Source of the DNA: Pseudoxanthomonas spadix
Lineage (GTDB): Bacteria; Pseudomonadota; Gammaproteobacteria; Xanthomonadales; Xanthomonadaceae
Assembly (NCBI RefSeq): GCF_003703395.1
Contig: NZ_RDQN01000007.1
Span: 62,001-126,000 of the forward strand
Direction: 5' to 3'
DNA length: 64,000 nucleotides
This document shows, piece after piece, positions 48,732 through 58,773 of the stretch (position 1 is the stretch's first letter; each line of letters opens with the position of its first letter). The position numbers were made by a program, and so were the translations under genes. A model generated the notes under the pieces. That model was given only the letters and a program-made list of their open reading frames with translations, was not told the origin of the DNA and ran no database searches.

Positions 48732-49292
48732 TCATTTCCTGCTCCAGGCCGCGCGCGCATCCACGCCCATCCGCTGCGCGGTGGCGCGCACGTGCGCGTG
48801 GGTGATGGCCACGGCCAGCGCGTCGGCCGCGTCGGCCTGCAGGCTGCCCTTGAGGTTCAACATGATGCCGACCATGTGCTGGATCTGTTCCTTGTCTGCG
48901 CCGCCGCGCCCCACGATGGCCAGCTTGACCTCCCTGGCGGCGTATTCGTGCACCGGCAGGTCGCGCATGACCACCGCGGCCATCGCCGCGCCGCGGGCTT
49001 GGCCCAGCTTGAGCGCCGAATCGGGATTGCGGGCCATGAACACCTGTTCGATCGCCACTTCGTCCGGCCTCCACTCTTCCAGCAGCTCACCCAGCCCCAG
49101 CAGCAGGCGCTTGAGCCGCTGCGGAAACCCGCCTTCGCCCAGCAGCACCAGCGGGCCATTGAACACGTGTGCGGTCTGGCCGGCGGCATCGACATCGATG
49201 ATGCCCACGCCGGTGCGTTGCGAGCCCGGGTCGATGCCGAGGATGCGGATGGAGCCGGGACCCGGAAAACCCTGTTCCCGCGCGCCTGCCAT
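48732..49292 (-). CDS. ruvC: Crossover junction endonuclease RuvC
   Basis: 186 aa from ATG 49292. Resolves Holliday junctions with two metal ions. Catalytic acidic residues lie in [17 protein letters not shown] and [12 protein letters not shown]. The conserved domain begins at residue 14. The preceding PGPGS is encoded by heptamer repeat sequence, and the frame is open further upstream, so the start is uncertain; an earlier start at 49358 would add 22 residues. Confidence 0.94.
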   Translation of the reverse strand: MAGAREQGFPGPGSIRILGIDPGSQRTGVGIIDVDAAGQTAHVFNGPLVLLGEGGFPQRLKRLLLGLGELLEEWRPDEVAIEQVFMARNPDSALKLGQARGAAMAAVVMRDLPVHEYAAREVKLAIVGRGGADKEQIQHMVGIMLNLKGSLQADAADALAVAITHAHVRATAQRMGVDARAAWSRK

Positions 49293-49359
49293 CGCCGCTG
49301 CCGCAGCCGAGCCCCCAGTCCCGACTTCCCGACCCTTCCCAGTCCCGGCCACCGCCACT

Positions 49360-50094
49360 TCAGCTCACGCCGCCAAGCGAGGCCTGGTCGACGTTGGAAT
49401 ACACCTCCTGGACATCGTCCAGGTCTTCGAGCATGTCCAGCAGCTTGCGCACCTGCACGGCGGTCTCGCCGTCCACGGCGATGTCGTTGTCGGCGCGAAA
49501 GGTGATCTCGGCATAGCCCGGCGTGAAGCCAGCCGCGGCCATGGCCTGCTTGACCGTCTCGAAAGCCTCCGGCGCGGTCAGCACGTCGATCGAGCCGTCA
49601 TCCGGATAGACCACCACGTCCTCCGCCCCGGCCTCGATGGCCGCTTCGGTCACCGCATCCTCGTCGGCGCCCGGCGCAAAGCTCAGCACGCCCACGCGCC
49701 TGAACATGAAGGCCACCGAGCCTTCGGTGCCCATGTTGCCGCCGCACTTGGCAAAGGCATGGCGCACATCGGCCACGGTGCGCACGCGGTTGTCGGTCAG
49801 CGCATCGACGATCACCGCCACCCCGCCGGGCGCATAGCCCTCGTAGCGGATCGATTCGTACTCGACGCCTTCCAGCTCGCCAGTGGCCTTCTTGATGGCG
49901 CGCTCGATCACGTCCTTGGACATGTTGGCCGACAGGCCCTTGTCCATCGCCGTGCGCAGGCTGGGATTGTGGTGCGGATCACCGCCGCCGGCGCGGGCGG
50001 CCACGCTGATCTCGCGGATGATCTTGGTGAAGATCTTGCCGCGCCTGGCGTCGCTGGCGTTCTTGCGGGCTTCGATCGAAGGGCCTCGACCCAT
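49360..50094 (-). CDS. yebC: YebC/PmpR-family regulator (TACO1-like)
   Basis: 244 aa. Begins [20 protein letters not shown], with [26 protein letters not shown] and [19 protein letters not shown], all hallmarks of the family. Proteins of this group act in translation of proline-rich stretches and/or as DNA-binding regulators. Located directly upstream of ruvC, as in most gammaproteobacteria. ATG 50094 chosen by conservation. Confidence 0.95.
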   Translation of the reverse strand: MGRGPSIEARKNASDARRGKIFTKIIREISVAARAGGGDPHHNPSLRTAMDKGLSANMSKDVIERAIKKATGELEGVEYESIRYEGYAPGGVAVIVDALTDNRVRTVADVRHAFAKCGGNMGTEGSVAFMFRRVGVLSFAPGADEDAVTEAAIEAGAEDVVVYPDDGSIDVLTAPEAFETVKQAMAAAGFTPGYAEITFRADNDIAVDGETAVQVRKLLDMLEDLDDVQEVYSNVDQASLGGVS

Positions 50095-50174
50095 GACACA
50101 CTTCCGTTGGGACACGAACATGAAGCGATAATTTTACTCCAATGCGCCGCGCGCGCCGGCCACTGACAGCCCGG

Positions 50175-50774
50175 TCAGCGCTGGAACCGCCCGCAGCGCA
50201 GGAACGCGGCCACCTGGCGCGCGGCCTGCGGTGAGAACGCCAGCCCGGTGTGGCTGGCCGGTACGCAACAATGGTCGGCCAGACCCGGCAGGCGGGTTTC
50301 GGCCAGGGCCACGGTGCCGTCCGAATCGGTGCCGACCGCGCCCAGCAGCCGCCCCACCCCGCGCGGCACGAGGCCGGCGACCATCGCCACCTGGGTCGGC
50401 CCGTGCCAGGGCTGGCAGCCATGGTCCAGCAACGGCCCGCTGCGCCCCAGCAGCCCGCCCCAGCCACGCTGCAGCAGCGCACGGGCGGTGGCACTGCCGC
50501 GCAGCGGCGAGCCCAGGCACACCAGCCGCGGCACCGGAAGCTGCGGATACCGGCGCAGGGTTTCCAGCGCAATCAGCCCACCCAGGCTGTATCCGACCAG
50601 ATGTGTCGGCGGGCCATCGCCCAGGCATTGGGCCAGGCAGTCGATCGCCGCCTGCGGCACTGCGGTGATGCTCCGATAGCCAAACACCTGCGCATCGAAG
50701 CCCCGGGCCGACAACCGCCAGGCCAGCGGGCGCACCCACGCTTGAGCATTCCAGATGCCGTGCAGAACCCGCAC
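50175..50774 (-). CDS. Alpha/beta hydrolase-fold protein
   Basis: About 199 aa. Nucleophile elbow GYSLGG (Ser about 62), an oxyanion-type HGIWN near the N-terminus and a C-terminal ASHTGLAFSP supplying the catalytic His. Small lipase/acyl-hydrolase type; substrate unknown. The frame is open upstream across the neighbouring gene, so the start was set at GTG 50774, just before the conserved HGIWN; TTG 50783 is an alternative. Downstream of the I78-type gene. Confidence 0.75.
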   Translation of the reverse strand: MRVLHGIWNAQAWVRPLAWRLSARGFDAQVFGYRSITAVPQAAIDCLAQCLGDGPPTHLVGYSLGGLIALETLRRYPQLPVPRLVCLGSPLRGSATARALLQRGWGGLLGRSGPLLDHGCQPWHGPTQVAMVAGLVPRGVGRLLGAVGTDSDGTVALAETRLPGLADHCCVPASHTGLAFSPQAARQVAAFLRCGRFQR

Positions 50775-50824
50775 CGCCGGCAAGGGCAGTTCAGGCTGCT
50801 GGACGGCATGGGCGCGCGCCGGTC

Positions 50825-51100
50825 TCAGTCGCAGGTCACTGCACTGACCCGGTTGCGCGCGTCCACGTGCACCGTGACCCGGTCCATGCCGATGTCCGAG
50901 GAGGTCTGGTCGTCGGCCAGGGTGCGGAGTTGCCGGGCGCCGCTTTCGGCCTGGATGCGGTCCAGGGTGGCCTGGTCGGCAACCCGGCCGATGGCCCAGC
51001 TGCCCGAGGCCGACGTGCAACGCGCCATCTCATCGTGTGCGCAGCCACTCAACGCGGCGGGCACCAGGACCAGGCACAACAGGGGACGCAGCAGTGACAT
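50825..51100 (-). CDS. I78-family peptidase inhibitor-like lipoprotein
   Basis: 91 aa. Lipobox LSGC (Cys about 19) after a hydrophobic signal, then a small domain with one Cys near the start and one near the end (RVSAVTCD). The pattern (W..G..A....LDRIQAESGARQLRTL; RVTVHVD) matches I78 serine-protease inhibitors. ATG 51100 is favoured because GGAGG lies eight bases upstream. Probably periplasmic. Confidence 0.75.
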   Translation of the reverse strand: MSLLRPLLCLVLVPAALSGCAHDEMARCTSASGSWAIGRVADQATLDRIQAESGARQLRTLADDQTSSDIGMDRVTVHVDARNRVSAVTCD

Positions 51101-51169
51101 CGGCATTTCCTCCATGAAGTGGCCGCAGCATGACCCAGGCGTCGCGCCCGCTCAACCCGGACGCGGCTT

Positions 51170-51685
51170 TCAGGACCGTGCCGGACGTCGCAGGATGAAC
51201 TCGTCATCCACGATCTTGCCGACCGGAAACTTGTACTGGCCCACCCGCTCGAACCCGTGGCGGGCGTAGAAGCGCTGGGCGCCGAAGTTCTGCGACCACA
51301 CCCCGATCCACAGCGCGCGCGGGCCGTGGCGCTGGAGCCAGTCCAGGGTGGTGTGGAACAGGCGCGAGCCGATCCCGCGGTTCTGGTAGCCGGACAACAG
51401 GTACAGGCGCTTGAGCTCGCCATCCTGCGGCTGCACGTCCTGGTGCGGCAGCCCGCACGGACCGGCGGCCGAATGACCGATCGCCACGCCGTCCTCTTCG
51501 GCCAGGAAGATCGCGTAGTCCGGATGGGCCAGCACGATCCTGGCCCGGTCCAGCGCATAGCTTTCCTCCAGAAAACCGTGCAGGTCTTCGGCCGGATACA
51601 GGTGGCCAAAGGTCTCGGTGAAGGTGCGCGCAGCCAGGTCGGAGACAGCCTGGGCATCATCGGGCGTGGCTTGGCGGATGATCAT
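51170..51685 (-). CDS. GNAT-family N-acetyltransferase
   Basis: 171 aa. Acetyl-CoA binding motif A reads LSGYQNRGIGSRLF (about 100), with the usual beta4 strand LKRLYLL before it and QNFGAQRFYARHGFERVG after it. Substrate unknown. ATG 51685 (MIIRQATPDD) is the standard GNAT start; a TTG four codons upstream is possible. Stand-alone gene between repeats and the I78 gene. Confidence 0.88.
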   Translation of the reverse strand: MIIRQATPDDAQAVSDLAARTFTETFGHLYPAEDLHGFLEESYALDRARIVLAHPDYAIFLAEEDGVAIGHSAAGPCGLPHQDVQPQDGELKRLYLLSGYQNRGIGSRLFHTTLDWLQRHGPRALWIGVWSQNFGAQRFYARHGFERVGQYKFPVGKIVDDEFILRRPARS

Positions 51686-51709
51686 GGGGTCAGGCAAGGA
51701 GCGAATGTA

Positions 51710-51786
51710 GAGAAGTGAGAGTGAGAAGTGAGCGACGGTGATGCGCTGGCGCTCTGCTCACTCCTCGCCCCCCTCGCTCACTTCTC
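51710..51786. repeat. Long hairpin repeat, copy 2 (GAAGTGAG family)
   Basis: Arms GAGAAGTGAGAGTGAGAAGTGAGC (51710-51733) and its imperfect inverted copy (51756-51786) enclose a 22-base loop. The right arm overlaps the last three codons and stop of aspS. Same words and layout as 21065-21146. Likely a dispersed extragenic palindrome that doubles as the aspS transcript end. Confidence 0.65.
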
Positions 51787-53529
51787 GCCGCCACGCACCT
51801 GGACGTGCAGTTCGGCCAGCTGCTCGTCGGGGATCGGCGAGGGGGCGTCGGTCATCAGGTCCTGGGCGCCGGTGGTCTTGGGGAAGGGGATCACATCGCG
51901 GATCGAGTCGGTACCGGCCATCAGTGCGGCGATGCGGTCGATGCCGAAAGCGATGCCGCCATGCGGCGGGGCGCCGTAGTTCAGCGCATCGAGCAGGAAG
52001 CCGAACTTGGCGCGGGCTTCCTGCTGGCCGATGCCCAGCAGCTCGAACACCGCGCTCTGCATGTCCGGGCGGTGGATGCGGATCGAACCGCCGCCGATCT
52101 CGTTGCCATTGAGGACCATGTCGTAGCCGCGCGAGACCGCGGTCCTGGCGTGCGCACGCAGCTGGGCGATGTCGTCCACCGCCGGCGCGGTGAAGGGGTG
52201 ATGCAGGGCGACGAAACGCTGGGCCTGCTCGTCCCACTCGAACATCGGGAAATCAGTGACCCACAGCGGCCGCCAGCCATCGGACACAAGACCGAAGTCC
52301 TTGCCCGCCTTCAGGCGCACCGCACCCATGAAGTCGCAGACCGTGTTGTAGCCACCGGCGCCGAAGAACACGATGTCGCCGTTGCCGGCGCCGACGTGGG
52401 CGATCAGCGCGGCCAGTCGCTCCTGGGCAAAGAACTTGGCGATCGGCGAAGCGACTTCGCCGGCCTCGCTGAGCTTGATGTAGGCCAGGCCCTTGCTGCC
52501 GTACTTGGCCGCGTGGGCGGCGTACTCGTCGATCTGCCTGCGCGACAGCGAGGCGCCGCCAGGAATGCGCAGCGCGGCCACGCGGCCTTGGGCATCGTGG
52601 GCGGCGGCCGTGAACACGGCAAATCCGCAGTCCTTGACCAGCTCGGCCACATCGACCAGTTCCAGGTCGATGCGCAGGTCCGGCTTGTCCGAACCGTAGC
52701 GGCGCATCGCCTCGGCCCAGCTCATGCGCGGGAATGGCGCGGCCAGCTCCACGTCGATCACTTCGGCGAAGATCGCCCGGATCATCTGCTCGACGAAATC
52801 CTGCACGTCGCGCTCGCCCACGAAGGCAAACTCCATGTCCAGCTGGGTGAATTCCAGCTGGCGGTCTGCGCGCAGGGCTTCGTCGCGGAAGCAGCGCGCG
52901 ATCTGGTAGTAGCGGTCGAAGCCGGCCACCATCAGGATTTGCTTGAACAGCTGCGGGCTCTGCGGCAGGGCGTAGAACTCGCCCGGATGCATGCGCGCCG
53001 GCACCAGGAAGTCGCGCGCGCCCTCCGGGGTGGCCTTGGTCAGGATCGGGGTCTCGATGTCCTGGAAGCCGCGCGCGTCCAGATACCGGCGCAGCGCCTG
53101 CACCAGCCTGATCCGGGTGCGCTGCATGCGCTGCATCTGCGGGCGGCGCAGGTCCAGATAGCGGTACTTCAGGCGGGTTTCCTCGCCCGGGTTCTCGTGC
53201 GCATGGAACGGCAGCGGCGCGGCCTTGTTGAGCACGGTGATCGCGCTGGCGATCACCTCGACCTTGCCGGTCCTGAGCCTGTCGTTGACCGCATGGCGGG
53301 CGCGGACCACGCCCTCGACCTGCAGCACGTCCTCATAGCCCAGCGAGGCGGCGATGGCGAAGACCTCGGCGTTGTCCAGCTCCACCGTCACCTGCACGAT
53401 GCCCTCGTGGTCGCGCAGGTCGATGAAGCAGACCCCGCCCTGGTTACGGGCCACATCGGTCCAGCCGGCCAGGGTGACGGTCTGGCCGATCAGGGTCTCA
53501 TCGACCAGGCCGCAGAAGTGGGTACGCAT
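51778..53529 (-). CDS. aspS: Aspartyl-tRNA synthetase
   Basis: 583 aa. Class IIb synthetase: OB-fold anticodon domain (about 15-110), motif 1 around [20 protein letters not shown], motif 2 [20 protein letters not shown], the bacterial GAD insert (about 290-410) and motif 3 [18 protein letters not shown] 53529 begins MRTHFCG as in other family members. The C-terminal codons lie in a hairpin repeat. Confidence 0.97.
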   Translation of the reverse strand: MRTHFCGLVDETLIGQTVTLAGWTDVARNQGGVCFIDLRDHEGIVQVTVELDNAEVFAIAASLGYEDVLQVEGVVRARHAVNDRLRTGKVEVIASAITVLNKAAPLPFHAHENPGEETRLKYRYLDLRRPQMQRMQRTRIRLVQALRRYLDARGFQDIETPILTKATPEGARDFLVPARMHPGEFYALPQSPQLFKQILMVAGFDRYYQIARCFRDEALRADRQLEFTQLDMEFAFVGERDVQDFVEQMIRAIFAEVIDVELAAPFPRMSWAEAMRRYGSDKPDLRIDLELVDVAELVKDCGFAVFTAAAHDAQGRVAALRIPGGASLSRRQIDEYAAHAAKYGSKGLAYIKLSEAGEVASPIAKFFAQERLAALIAHVGAGNGDIVFFGAGGYNTVCDFMGAVRLKAGKDFGLVSDGWRPLWVTDFPMFEWDEQAQRFVALHHPFTAPAVDDIAQLRAHARTAVSRGYDMVLNGNEIGGGSIRIHRPDMQSAVFELLGIGQQEARAKFGFLLDALNYGAPPHGGIAFGIDRIAALMAGTDSIRDVIPFPKTTGAQDLMTDAPSPIPDEQLAELHVQVRGGEK

Positions 53530-53677
53530 TGCAACTCCAGGCTGGCCGCGAAGGAGCGGCCGCAAAGCCGGCTATTTTGCGGCCGCCGCCGCGGTGCGGC
53601 AAATGCCCGCCCTTTCGGCGAACGCGACCGTTGCGCGTATATAGTCCGCCCCACCTCGATCCCGCCGGAGCCGTGCC

Positions 53678-54154
53678 ATGTTGCGAGTGTTTGCGGTCGT
53701 CCTGTTGGCCCTGGGACTGCATGCAGCCGGGCCGGCCCGCGCCCAGGACGCGGTGACCTGCGAAAGCCGTGACAACAGGTACCGGGAATGCCGGGGCTTT
53801 GAGGGCCGCGCCCGCCTGGACCGGGCCCTGTCCGATGCGCCCTGTATCGAAGGCCGCACCTGGGGCACGCGCAAGGGCATGATCTGGGTCGACCAGGGCT
53901 GCCGGGGGCGCTTTGTCCCCAGCTGGCACGCCGGTCCCGGCGGCGCCGGCAAGGGCCGCACGATCCGCTGCGAAAGCACGGACGACCGCACCCGCGAGTG
54001 CGCCGCCGGCTTCCGCGGCCGGGCCGTGCTGGTGCGTCAGCTGTCCGACAGCCGCTGCGTGGAAGGCCGCAGTTGGGGCCAGCGCGGCAGCAGCATCTGG
54101 GTCAGCCAGGGCTGCCGGGGCGAGTTCGCCGAAGATCGCGGCGGCGGCCACTGA
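53678..54154 (+). CDS. DUF3011 secreted protein
   Basis: 158 aa. Signal peptide about 1-22 (ends ARAQDA). Two repeats follow (about 24-80 and 95-150), each with CES..D.R.REC and C.EGR.WG......IWV.QGCRG, giving six cysteines likely in disulfides. DUF3011 proteins are periplasmic or secreted and of unknown function. Stand-alone gene, convergent with the FmdB gene. Confidence 0.88.
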   Translation: MLRVFAVVLLALGLHAAGPARAQDAVTCESRDNRYRECRGFEGRARLDRALSDAPCIEGRTWGTRKGMIWVDQGCRGRFVPSWHAGPGGAGKGRTIRCESTDDRTRECAAGFRGRAVLVRQLSDSRCVEGRSWGQRGSSIWVSQGCRGEFAEDRGGGH

Positions 54155-54330
54155 CACGGCCGCTGGCCCTGGCAGTGCCCGCAATGGCGCCCTGACCGGC
54201 GCCGGTCATCGCTCGCCGCTGCCAACACGGTCGACCCGGGCAGACCGGCAGCGCCGGGCGCGCCCACCGGACCGCGAGCGTGCCGCGGGGGGAGCTGTTT
54301 GTCAGCTTCCGGCGGCAGGCCAGCGCGGCT

Positions 54331-54672
54331 TCAGTCGGGACTGCCGCTGGCACCGGACTTGGGCTTGCTGGCGCTGGCCGCCGGTGCGGGCTTGCTGTCA
54401 CTGGCCGCCGGCGCGGGCTTGCTGTCGCTGGCAACCGGCTTGGACTCGCCGCCGGAGCCGCCTTCGACCAGGTTGCGCTTCTTGTCCCCGTCCTTCTTGA
54501 AGTCGGTCTCGTACCAGCCGCCGCCGGCCAGCCGGAACGAGGGCGCGGTGACCTGGCGCCTGACCGTGGCGGCGCCGCAGCTGGGGCAGGTGGCGGGGTC
54601 GGCGTCGGACAGTTTCTGCAGCTTGTCGAAGTGGTGGCCGCAGGTGCTGCATTCGAAGGCGTAGATCGGCAT
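54331..54672 (-). CDS. FmdB-family zinc ribbon protein
   Basis: 113 aa. Zinc ribbon with CSTCGHHFDKLQKLSDAD and CPSCG (about 8-32), the FmdB hallmark, then APSFRLAGGGWYETDFK. The last 40 residues are a low-complexity tail with repeats of ASDSKPAPA. Role unknown, possibly regulatory. In related genomes it lies near aspS. Confidence 0.9.
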   Translation of the reverse strand: MPIYAFECSTCGHHFDKLQKLSDADPATCPSCGAATVRRQVTAPSFRLAGGGWYETDFKKDGDKKRNLVEGGSGGESKPVASDSKPAPAASDSKPAPAASASKPKSGASGSPD

Positions 54673-54912
54673 GGCGTGCGTTGCTCAGGCGATGTGCGGG
54701 GTCGCCACGGTGGGGGCTGGCGGTCTGCGAATCAAGCGGTGCGCGTTCCGACCCGGCACATGCGGCAGCATGATGTTGCGGCGCAGTATGGCCAGGCATG
54801 GCGCGGGTCCAGACGCGCCGCAGCCAGGTCCCCCGGCAGCGGCCTTGAACGCCTGCCGCAGCGGGCTTTGCGGCCAATCCAACCCCACTTTTCCACGACG
54901 AGATTTTCCCTA

Positions 54913-54939
54913 AATGAATCAATATGTTATGATTTCATT
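54913..54939 (+). promoter_or_regulatory. AT-rich promoter/operator of the ycaD-ggpS pair
   Basis: The inverted words AATGAATCA (54913-54921) and TGATTTCATT (54930-54939) flank and overlap TATGAT (54928-54933), a good -10 element; the -35 (TTTCCC, 54905-54910) is weak. It is the most AT-rich stretch of the neighbourhood, 37-63 bases before the ycaD ATG. The rest of the 303-base gap (54673-54975) shows no gene. A weak -35 with an overlapping palindrome suggests a regulated, for example salt-induced, promoter. Confidence 0.5.
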
Positions 54940-54975
54940 GGTGACCAGCTCCCCTTCCCCAAGAAGGTCGCGCTG

Positions 54976-56217
54976 ATGCTGCGGCTCACTTCACTCCTGC
55001 TCGGCGTTGCCCTGCTGCTGACCGGCAGCGGGCTGCTCGGCACCCTGCTGGCGGTGCGTGGGGCGCAGGCCGGCTTCGATGACCGGACCCTGGGTCTGGT
55101 GATGTCCGGCTACTTCGCCGGGTTCTTCTTCGGCACCTTCCTGGGGCCGCCGATGATCGGCCGGATCGGCCATATCCGCGCCTTTGCGTTCTTTGCCGCC
55201 CTGGCGGCGATCGCGATCCTGCTGCATCCAATCTGGGTCAACCCCTGGGCATGGGGCCTGCTGCGGCTGGTGACCGGGGTGGCGCTGGTGGGGCTGTACA
55301 CCACCATCGAAAGCTGGCTCAACACCGAGCCCAACGCGGACACCCGCGCACGGGTGTTCTCGGTCTACATGATGATCAACCTGTCGGGGCTGGCCCTGGG
55401 CCAGCTTCTGCTGGGCTGGGGCGGCATGGAACTGGCCACCCTGTTCAACCTGACCGCGATCCTGATCTGCGCCTCGGTGATGCCGGTCTCGGCCACCCGG
55501 CTGGTGCAGCCGGAGATCCCTTCGCTGACCCGCTTCAGCCTCAGGCACCTGTATGCCCTGGCACCGGCGGCCACGGTGGGCGCCGGATTGTCGGGGCTGG
55601 CGATGGGCGCATTCTGGGGCCTGTCGCCGGTCTACGCCGGGCGCATCGGCCTGGATACGCGGGGCGTTGCCCTGTTCATGCTGGCCGCCATTGCCGGCGG
55701 CGCGCTGCTGCAGGTGCCGATCGGCCGGATCAGCAACGGTCACGACCGGCGCCTGGCGCTGGCCATCACCGCGCTGGCCGCGGCCGGTGTGGCCCTGGCG
55801 ATGCTGCTGCCGGCGGTGCAGGCCAACCACCGGGTGTTGTTCGGCTTGTTCTTCCTGTTCGGCGGGCTGAGCTTCTCGCTGTACCCGTTCGCGGTGGCGC
55901 ACATGCTCGATTACCTGCCGCGCGAACACCTGCTCTCGGGCTGCTCCAGCCTGCTGCTGGTCAATGGCGTCGGCTCGGCCATCGGCCCGGCACTGGCCGG
56001 CGGGGCAATGCACCGGTTCGGCCCGTCGGCCTTGCCGGTGTACTTCGCGGTGATGCTGGTCGCGCTGGCCGGCTATCTGTTTGTGCGGCTGCGTTTCCGC
56101 CGCGAACGCACCTTCGCCGCGCCGTTCCGGCCAATGCTGCGCACCACCCCGTCGGCGCTGGAACTGATGCCCGAGACCGAACCTTCCCATCCACCCTCAG
56201 AGGATTCTCATGACTGA
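54976..56217 (+). CDS. ycaD: YcaD-like MFS transporter
   Basis: 413 aa, 12 predicted membrane helices. Family traits are LGLVMSGYFAGFFFGT and the motif A-like GRIGHIRAFAF in the first loop, plus TIESWLNT in helix 5. It overlaps ggpS by eight bases and shares its promoter. In Stenotrophomonas a YcaD-type carrier next to ggpS has been proposed to move glucosylglycerol; that role is inferred here from context. ATG 54976 follows AAGG. Confidence 0.85.
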   Translation: MLRLTSLLLGVALLLTGSGLLGTLLAVRGAQAGFDDRTLGLVMSGYFAGFFFGTFLGPPMIGRIGHIRAFAFFAALAAIAILLHPIWVNPWAWGLLRLVTGVALVGLYTTIESWLNTEPNADTRARVFSVYMMINLSGLALGQLLLGWGGMELATLFNLTAILICASVMPVSATRLVQPEIPSLTRFSLRHLYALAPAATVGAGLSGLAMGAFWGLSPVYAGRIGLDTRGVALFMLAAIAGGALLQVPIGRISNGHDRRLALAITALAAAGVALAMLLPAVQANHRVLFGLFFLFGGLSFSLYPFAVAHMLDYLPREHLLSGCSSLLLVNGVGSAIGPALAGGAMHRFGPSALPVYFAVMLVALAGYLFVRLRFRRERTFAAPFRPMLRTTPSALELMPETEPSHPPSEDSHD

Positions 56218-58588
56218 TCTGACCACCACATCCCGAAACACCTCACCCCGCTCCACCCAGGCCCGGCCCGACCCACGCCTGATCCTCGCCACCGACCTGG
56301 ACGGCACCTTCCTGGCCGGCAGCGCCGAACAACGCCACCACCTGTACCGCCTGGTGGACCAGCATCCGGAGATCTGCCTGATCTTCATCACCGGGCGCGG
56401 CCTGGAAGCGGTGATGCCGCTGCTGACCGACCCCTCCATTCCCCGCCCCGACTACGTGGTCTGCGACGTGGGCGCAACCGTGGTCGACGGCCACACCCTG
56501 CAGCCGCTGCAGCCGCTGCAGAGCAGGATCGACGCGCGCTGGCCCGGCGACCAGACCGTGGCCCAGGCGATGCGCGCCTTTCCCGCCCTGGCCCGCCAGG
56601 ACGTGCCCCAGGAACGGCGCTGCTCGTACTTCTGTGATCCGCAGACCCTGATGCCGCTGCGCAGCCAGATCGAGGAGGCCGCGCGCGCGCTGGGCTGCTC
56701 GGTGCTGTATTCGGCCGACCGTTACCTGGACATCCTGCCGCCGGACACCGACAAGGGCCGCACGCTCTCGGCGCTGGCCGCGCAGCTCAAGCTCAGGCGC
56801 GAGCACGTGCTGGTTGCCGGCGACACGCTCAACGACCTGTCCATGTATGTGGCCGGCTTCCGCGGCGTCTGCGTCGGGGAGTCCGAGCCGGCACTGATCG
56901 AGGCCACCGGCTCGCTGTCGGACGTACTGCATGCGCAGGCACCGGGCTGCGGTGGCATCCTGGAAGCCATCGCCCACTTCGGGCTGCTGGCCGAGGACGA
57001 CCCGTACCTGCCGGCCGCGCGCACCCTGTCCACCGGCAAGGCCGACCTGGTGATGGTCTACCATCGCCTGCCCTACGAGGAAGTCATCGAGGACGACCGG
57101 ATCGTCCGCCGCCAGCCCAAGTCGCCCAACGGCATCATTCCCTCGCTGCTGGGCTTCTTCGCCGGCGGCCAGAAGGGCTCGTGGGTGGCCTGGGGCATCG
57201 ATGACCCCAAGCGCGTGGCGCCGCCGACCCACAGCGCAGTGGATGTGGACAAGTATCCGCAGCTGACCGTCACCCGCGTGCCGCTGACCAAGACCGAGGT
57301 GGACATTTTCTACAAGCGCTTCAGCAAGGAAGCGTTCTGGCCGATGCTGCACGTGTTCTGGGAACGGGCCAAGTTCCGCGAGGACGACTGGCAGGTGTTC
57401 CTCAAGGTGAACCGCAAGTTCGCCCAGGCCACTTCGGCCGACGCCGCTGAAGGCGCCACGGTCTGGATCCACGACTACAACCTGTGGATGGTGCCGGCCT
57501 ACCTGCGCGAGCTGCGCCCGGATCTGAAGATCGCCTTCTTCCATCACACCTACTTCCCTTCGGCCGACGTGTTCAACGTGGTGCCGTGGCGGCGGGAGAT
57601 CATCGGCAGCCTGCTCTCGTGCGACTACGTGGGCTTCCACATCCCGCGCCAGGTGGAGAACTTCGTCGACGTGGTCCGCGGGGTGGCCCCGGTCGAACGG
57701 GTCTGCACCGAAAGCTGCGCCCCGCGCTTTCTCACCTATGGCTGCGCGGTGGGCCTGGACACCATGACCACGCGCCTGCGCGTGCCCGGCCGCGAGATCG
57801 CCCTGGGTGCGCATCCGGTCGGCACCGACCTGCGCCGGATCAAGGGCGTGCTGGCCAACCCGGAGGTGCGCAACAACATCTACAAGCTGCGCCGGGAGAT
57901 CGGCGCGCGCAAGCTGGTGCTTTCGGTCGAACGCCTGGACTACACCAAGGGCACCCTGGCCAAGCTGGAAGCCTTCGAACGCCTGCTCGAAGCCCAGCCC
58001 AGCCTGCACAACAAGGTGACGTTGCTGATGATCTGCGTACCGGCCGCACGCGAGATGACCGTCTACCGCCAGCTGCAGAACGCCATCGAGCAGGCCGTGG
58101 GCCGCATCAACGGCCGCTTTGCACGGATGGACTGGACGCCGGTGCGCTTCTTCGCCCAGGCCTTCCCATTCGAGGAGGTCGTGGCGCACTACGCCGCCGC
58201 GCAGGTCATGTGGATCACCCCGCTGCGCGACGGGCTGAACCTGGTAGCCAAGGAATTCGTCGCCACCCAGGGCATGGAGGGCGGCAGCGGTGTGCTGGTG
58301 CTGAGCGAGTTTGCAGGCGCCGCGGCCGAGCTCAAGGGTGCACTGCTGACCAATCCGCACGATCAGGCCGACCTGACCGCAGCCCTGTCACAGGCGCTGC
58401 AGATGCCCGAAGAGGAGGCCAGCGGGCGCCTGCGCCAGCTGCACGACATCGTCGAGTACCACGACGTGGATCGCTGGGGCCGTGAATTCCTGGATGCGGT
58501 GCGCCTGTTCACCCAGCCCGCAGCGGCGGTGCCCCAGGGCGAGGCACCGCCGCTGCCACAGCAGCAGGAAGCGGCCGAACCGGGCTGA
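56210..58588 (+). CDS. ggpS: Bifunctional glucosylglycerol-phosphate synthase/phosphatase
   Basis: 792 aa. N-terminal HAD phosphatase (about 20-255) with DLDGT (Asp about 29), ITGRG and GDTLND. The C-terminal GT20 domain (about 285-760) has [17 protein letters not shown] (about 576), [10 protein letters not shown] and [10 protein letters not shown]. In Stenotrophomonas and Azotobacter such a fusion makes the compatible solute glucosylglycerol from ADP-glucose and glycerol-3-phosphate. Trehalose-6-phosphate synthase is the alternative, but OtsB is not normally N-terminally fused. AGAGGA precedes the ATG. Confidence 0.85.
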   Translation: MTDLTTTSRNTSPRSTQARPDPRLILATDLDGTFLAGSAEQRHHLYRLVDQHPEICLIFITGRGLEAVMPLLTDPSIPRPDYVVCDVGATVVDGHTLQPLQPLQSRIDARWPGDQTVAQAMRAFPALARQDVPQERRCSYFCDPQTLMPLRSQIEEAARALGCSVLYSADRYLDILPPDTDKGRTLSALAAQLKLRREHVLVAGDTLNDLSMYVAGFRGVCVGESEPALIEATGSLSDVLHAQAPGCGGILEAIAHFGLLAEDDPYLPAARTLSTGKADLVMVYHRLPYEEVIEDDRIVRRQPKSPNGIIPSLLGFFAGGQKGSWVAWGIDDPKRVAPPTHSAVDVDKYPQLTVTRVPLTKTEVDIFYKRFSKEAFWPMLHVFWERAKFREDDWQVFLKVNRKFAQATSADAAEGATVWIHDYNLWMVPAYLRELRPDLKIAFFHHTYFPSADVFNVVPWRREIIGSLLSCDYVGFHIPRQVENFVDVVRGVAPVERVCTESCAPRFLTYGCAVGLDTMTTRLRVPGREIALGAHPVGTDLRRIKGVLANPEVRNNIYKLRREIGARKLVLSVERLDYTKGTLAKLEAFERLLEAQPSLHNKVTLLMICVPAAREMTVYRQLQNAIEQAVGRINGRFARMDWTPVRFFAQAFPFEEVVAHYAAAQVMWITPLRDGLNLVAKEFVATQGMEGGSGVLVLSEFAGAAAELKGALLTNPHDQADLTAALSQALQMPEEEASGRLRQLHDIVEYHDVDRWGREFLDAVRLFTQPAAAVPQGEAPPLPQQQEAAEPG

Positions 58589-58645
58589 GCCCGCACTGCG
58601 CCGTTGGCGCGTGGAACCCAACGGAAAGCCGTGCGCGGCGCCGGA

Positions 58646-58667
58646 GCATGGCGCCAGGGCGCCATGC
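58646..58667. terminator. Hairpin after ggpS
   Basis: GCATGGCGC-CAGG-GCGCCATGC is a perfect nine-base stem with a four-base loop, 57 bases after the ggpS stop. It has no T-run on the plus strand. Probably terminates or protects the ycaD-ggpS transcript. Confidence 0.5.
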
Positions 58668-58732
58668 CATCGAAGCGTCGGTTGGATGACGCCCTCAGCG
58701 TTGCAGCGACCGGGCCGGGCAGGGCACGCCGT

Positions 58733-58768
58733 GCCGGGCCATGCAGGTGGCCGCCTGCATGGCCCGGC
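58733..58768. terminator. Strong hairpin between convergent genes
   Basis: GCCGGGCCATGCAGG (58733-58747) and CCTGCATGGCCCGGC (58754-58768) form a perfect 15-base stem with a six-base loop, five bases beyond the stop of the leftward membrane gene. Serves as its probable terminator and as a barrier to transcription from ggpS. Confidence 0.6.
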
Positions 58769-58773
58769 GACGG

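Noticed and set aside
48500-48760. N-terminally extended RuvA
   Set aside because: The extension is translated repeat sequence; RuvA is conserved from MIGRLRG onward.
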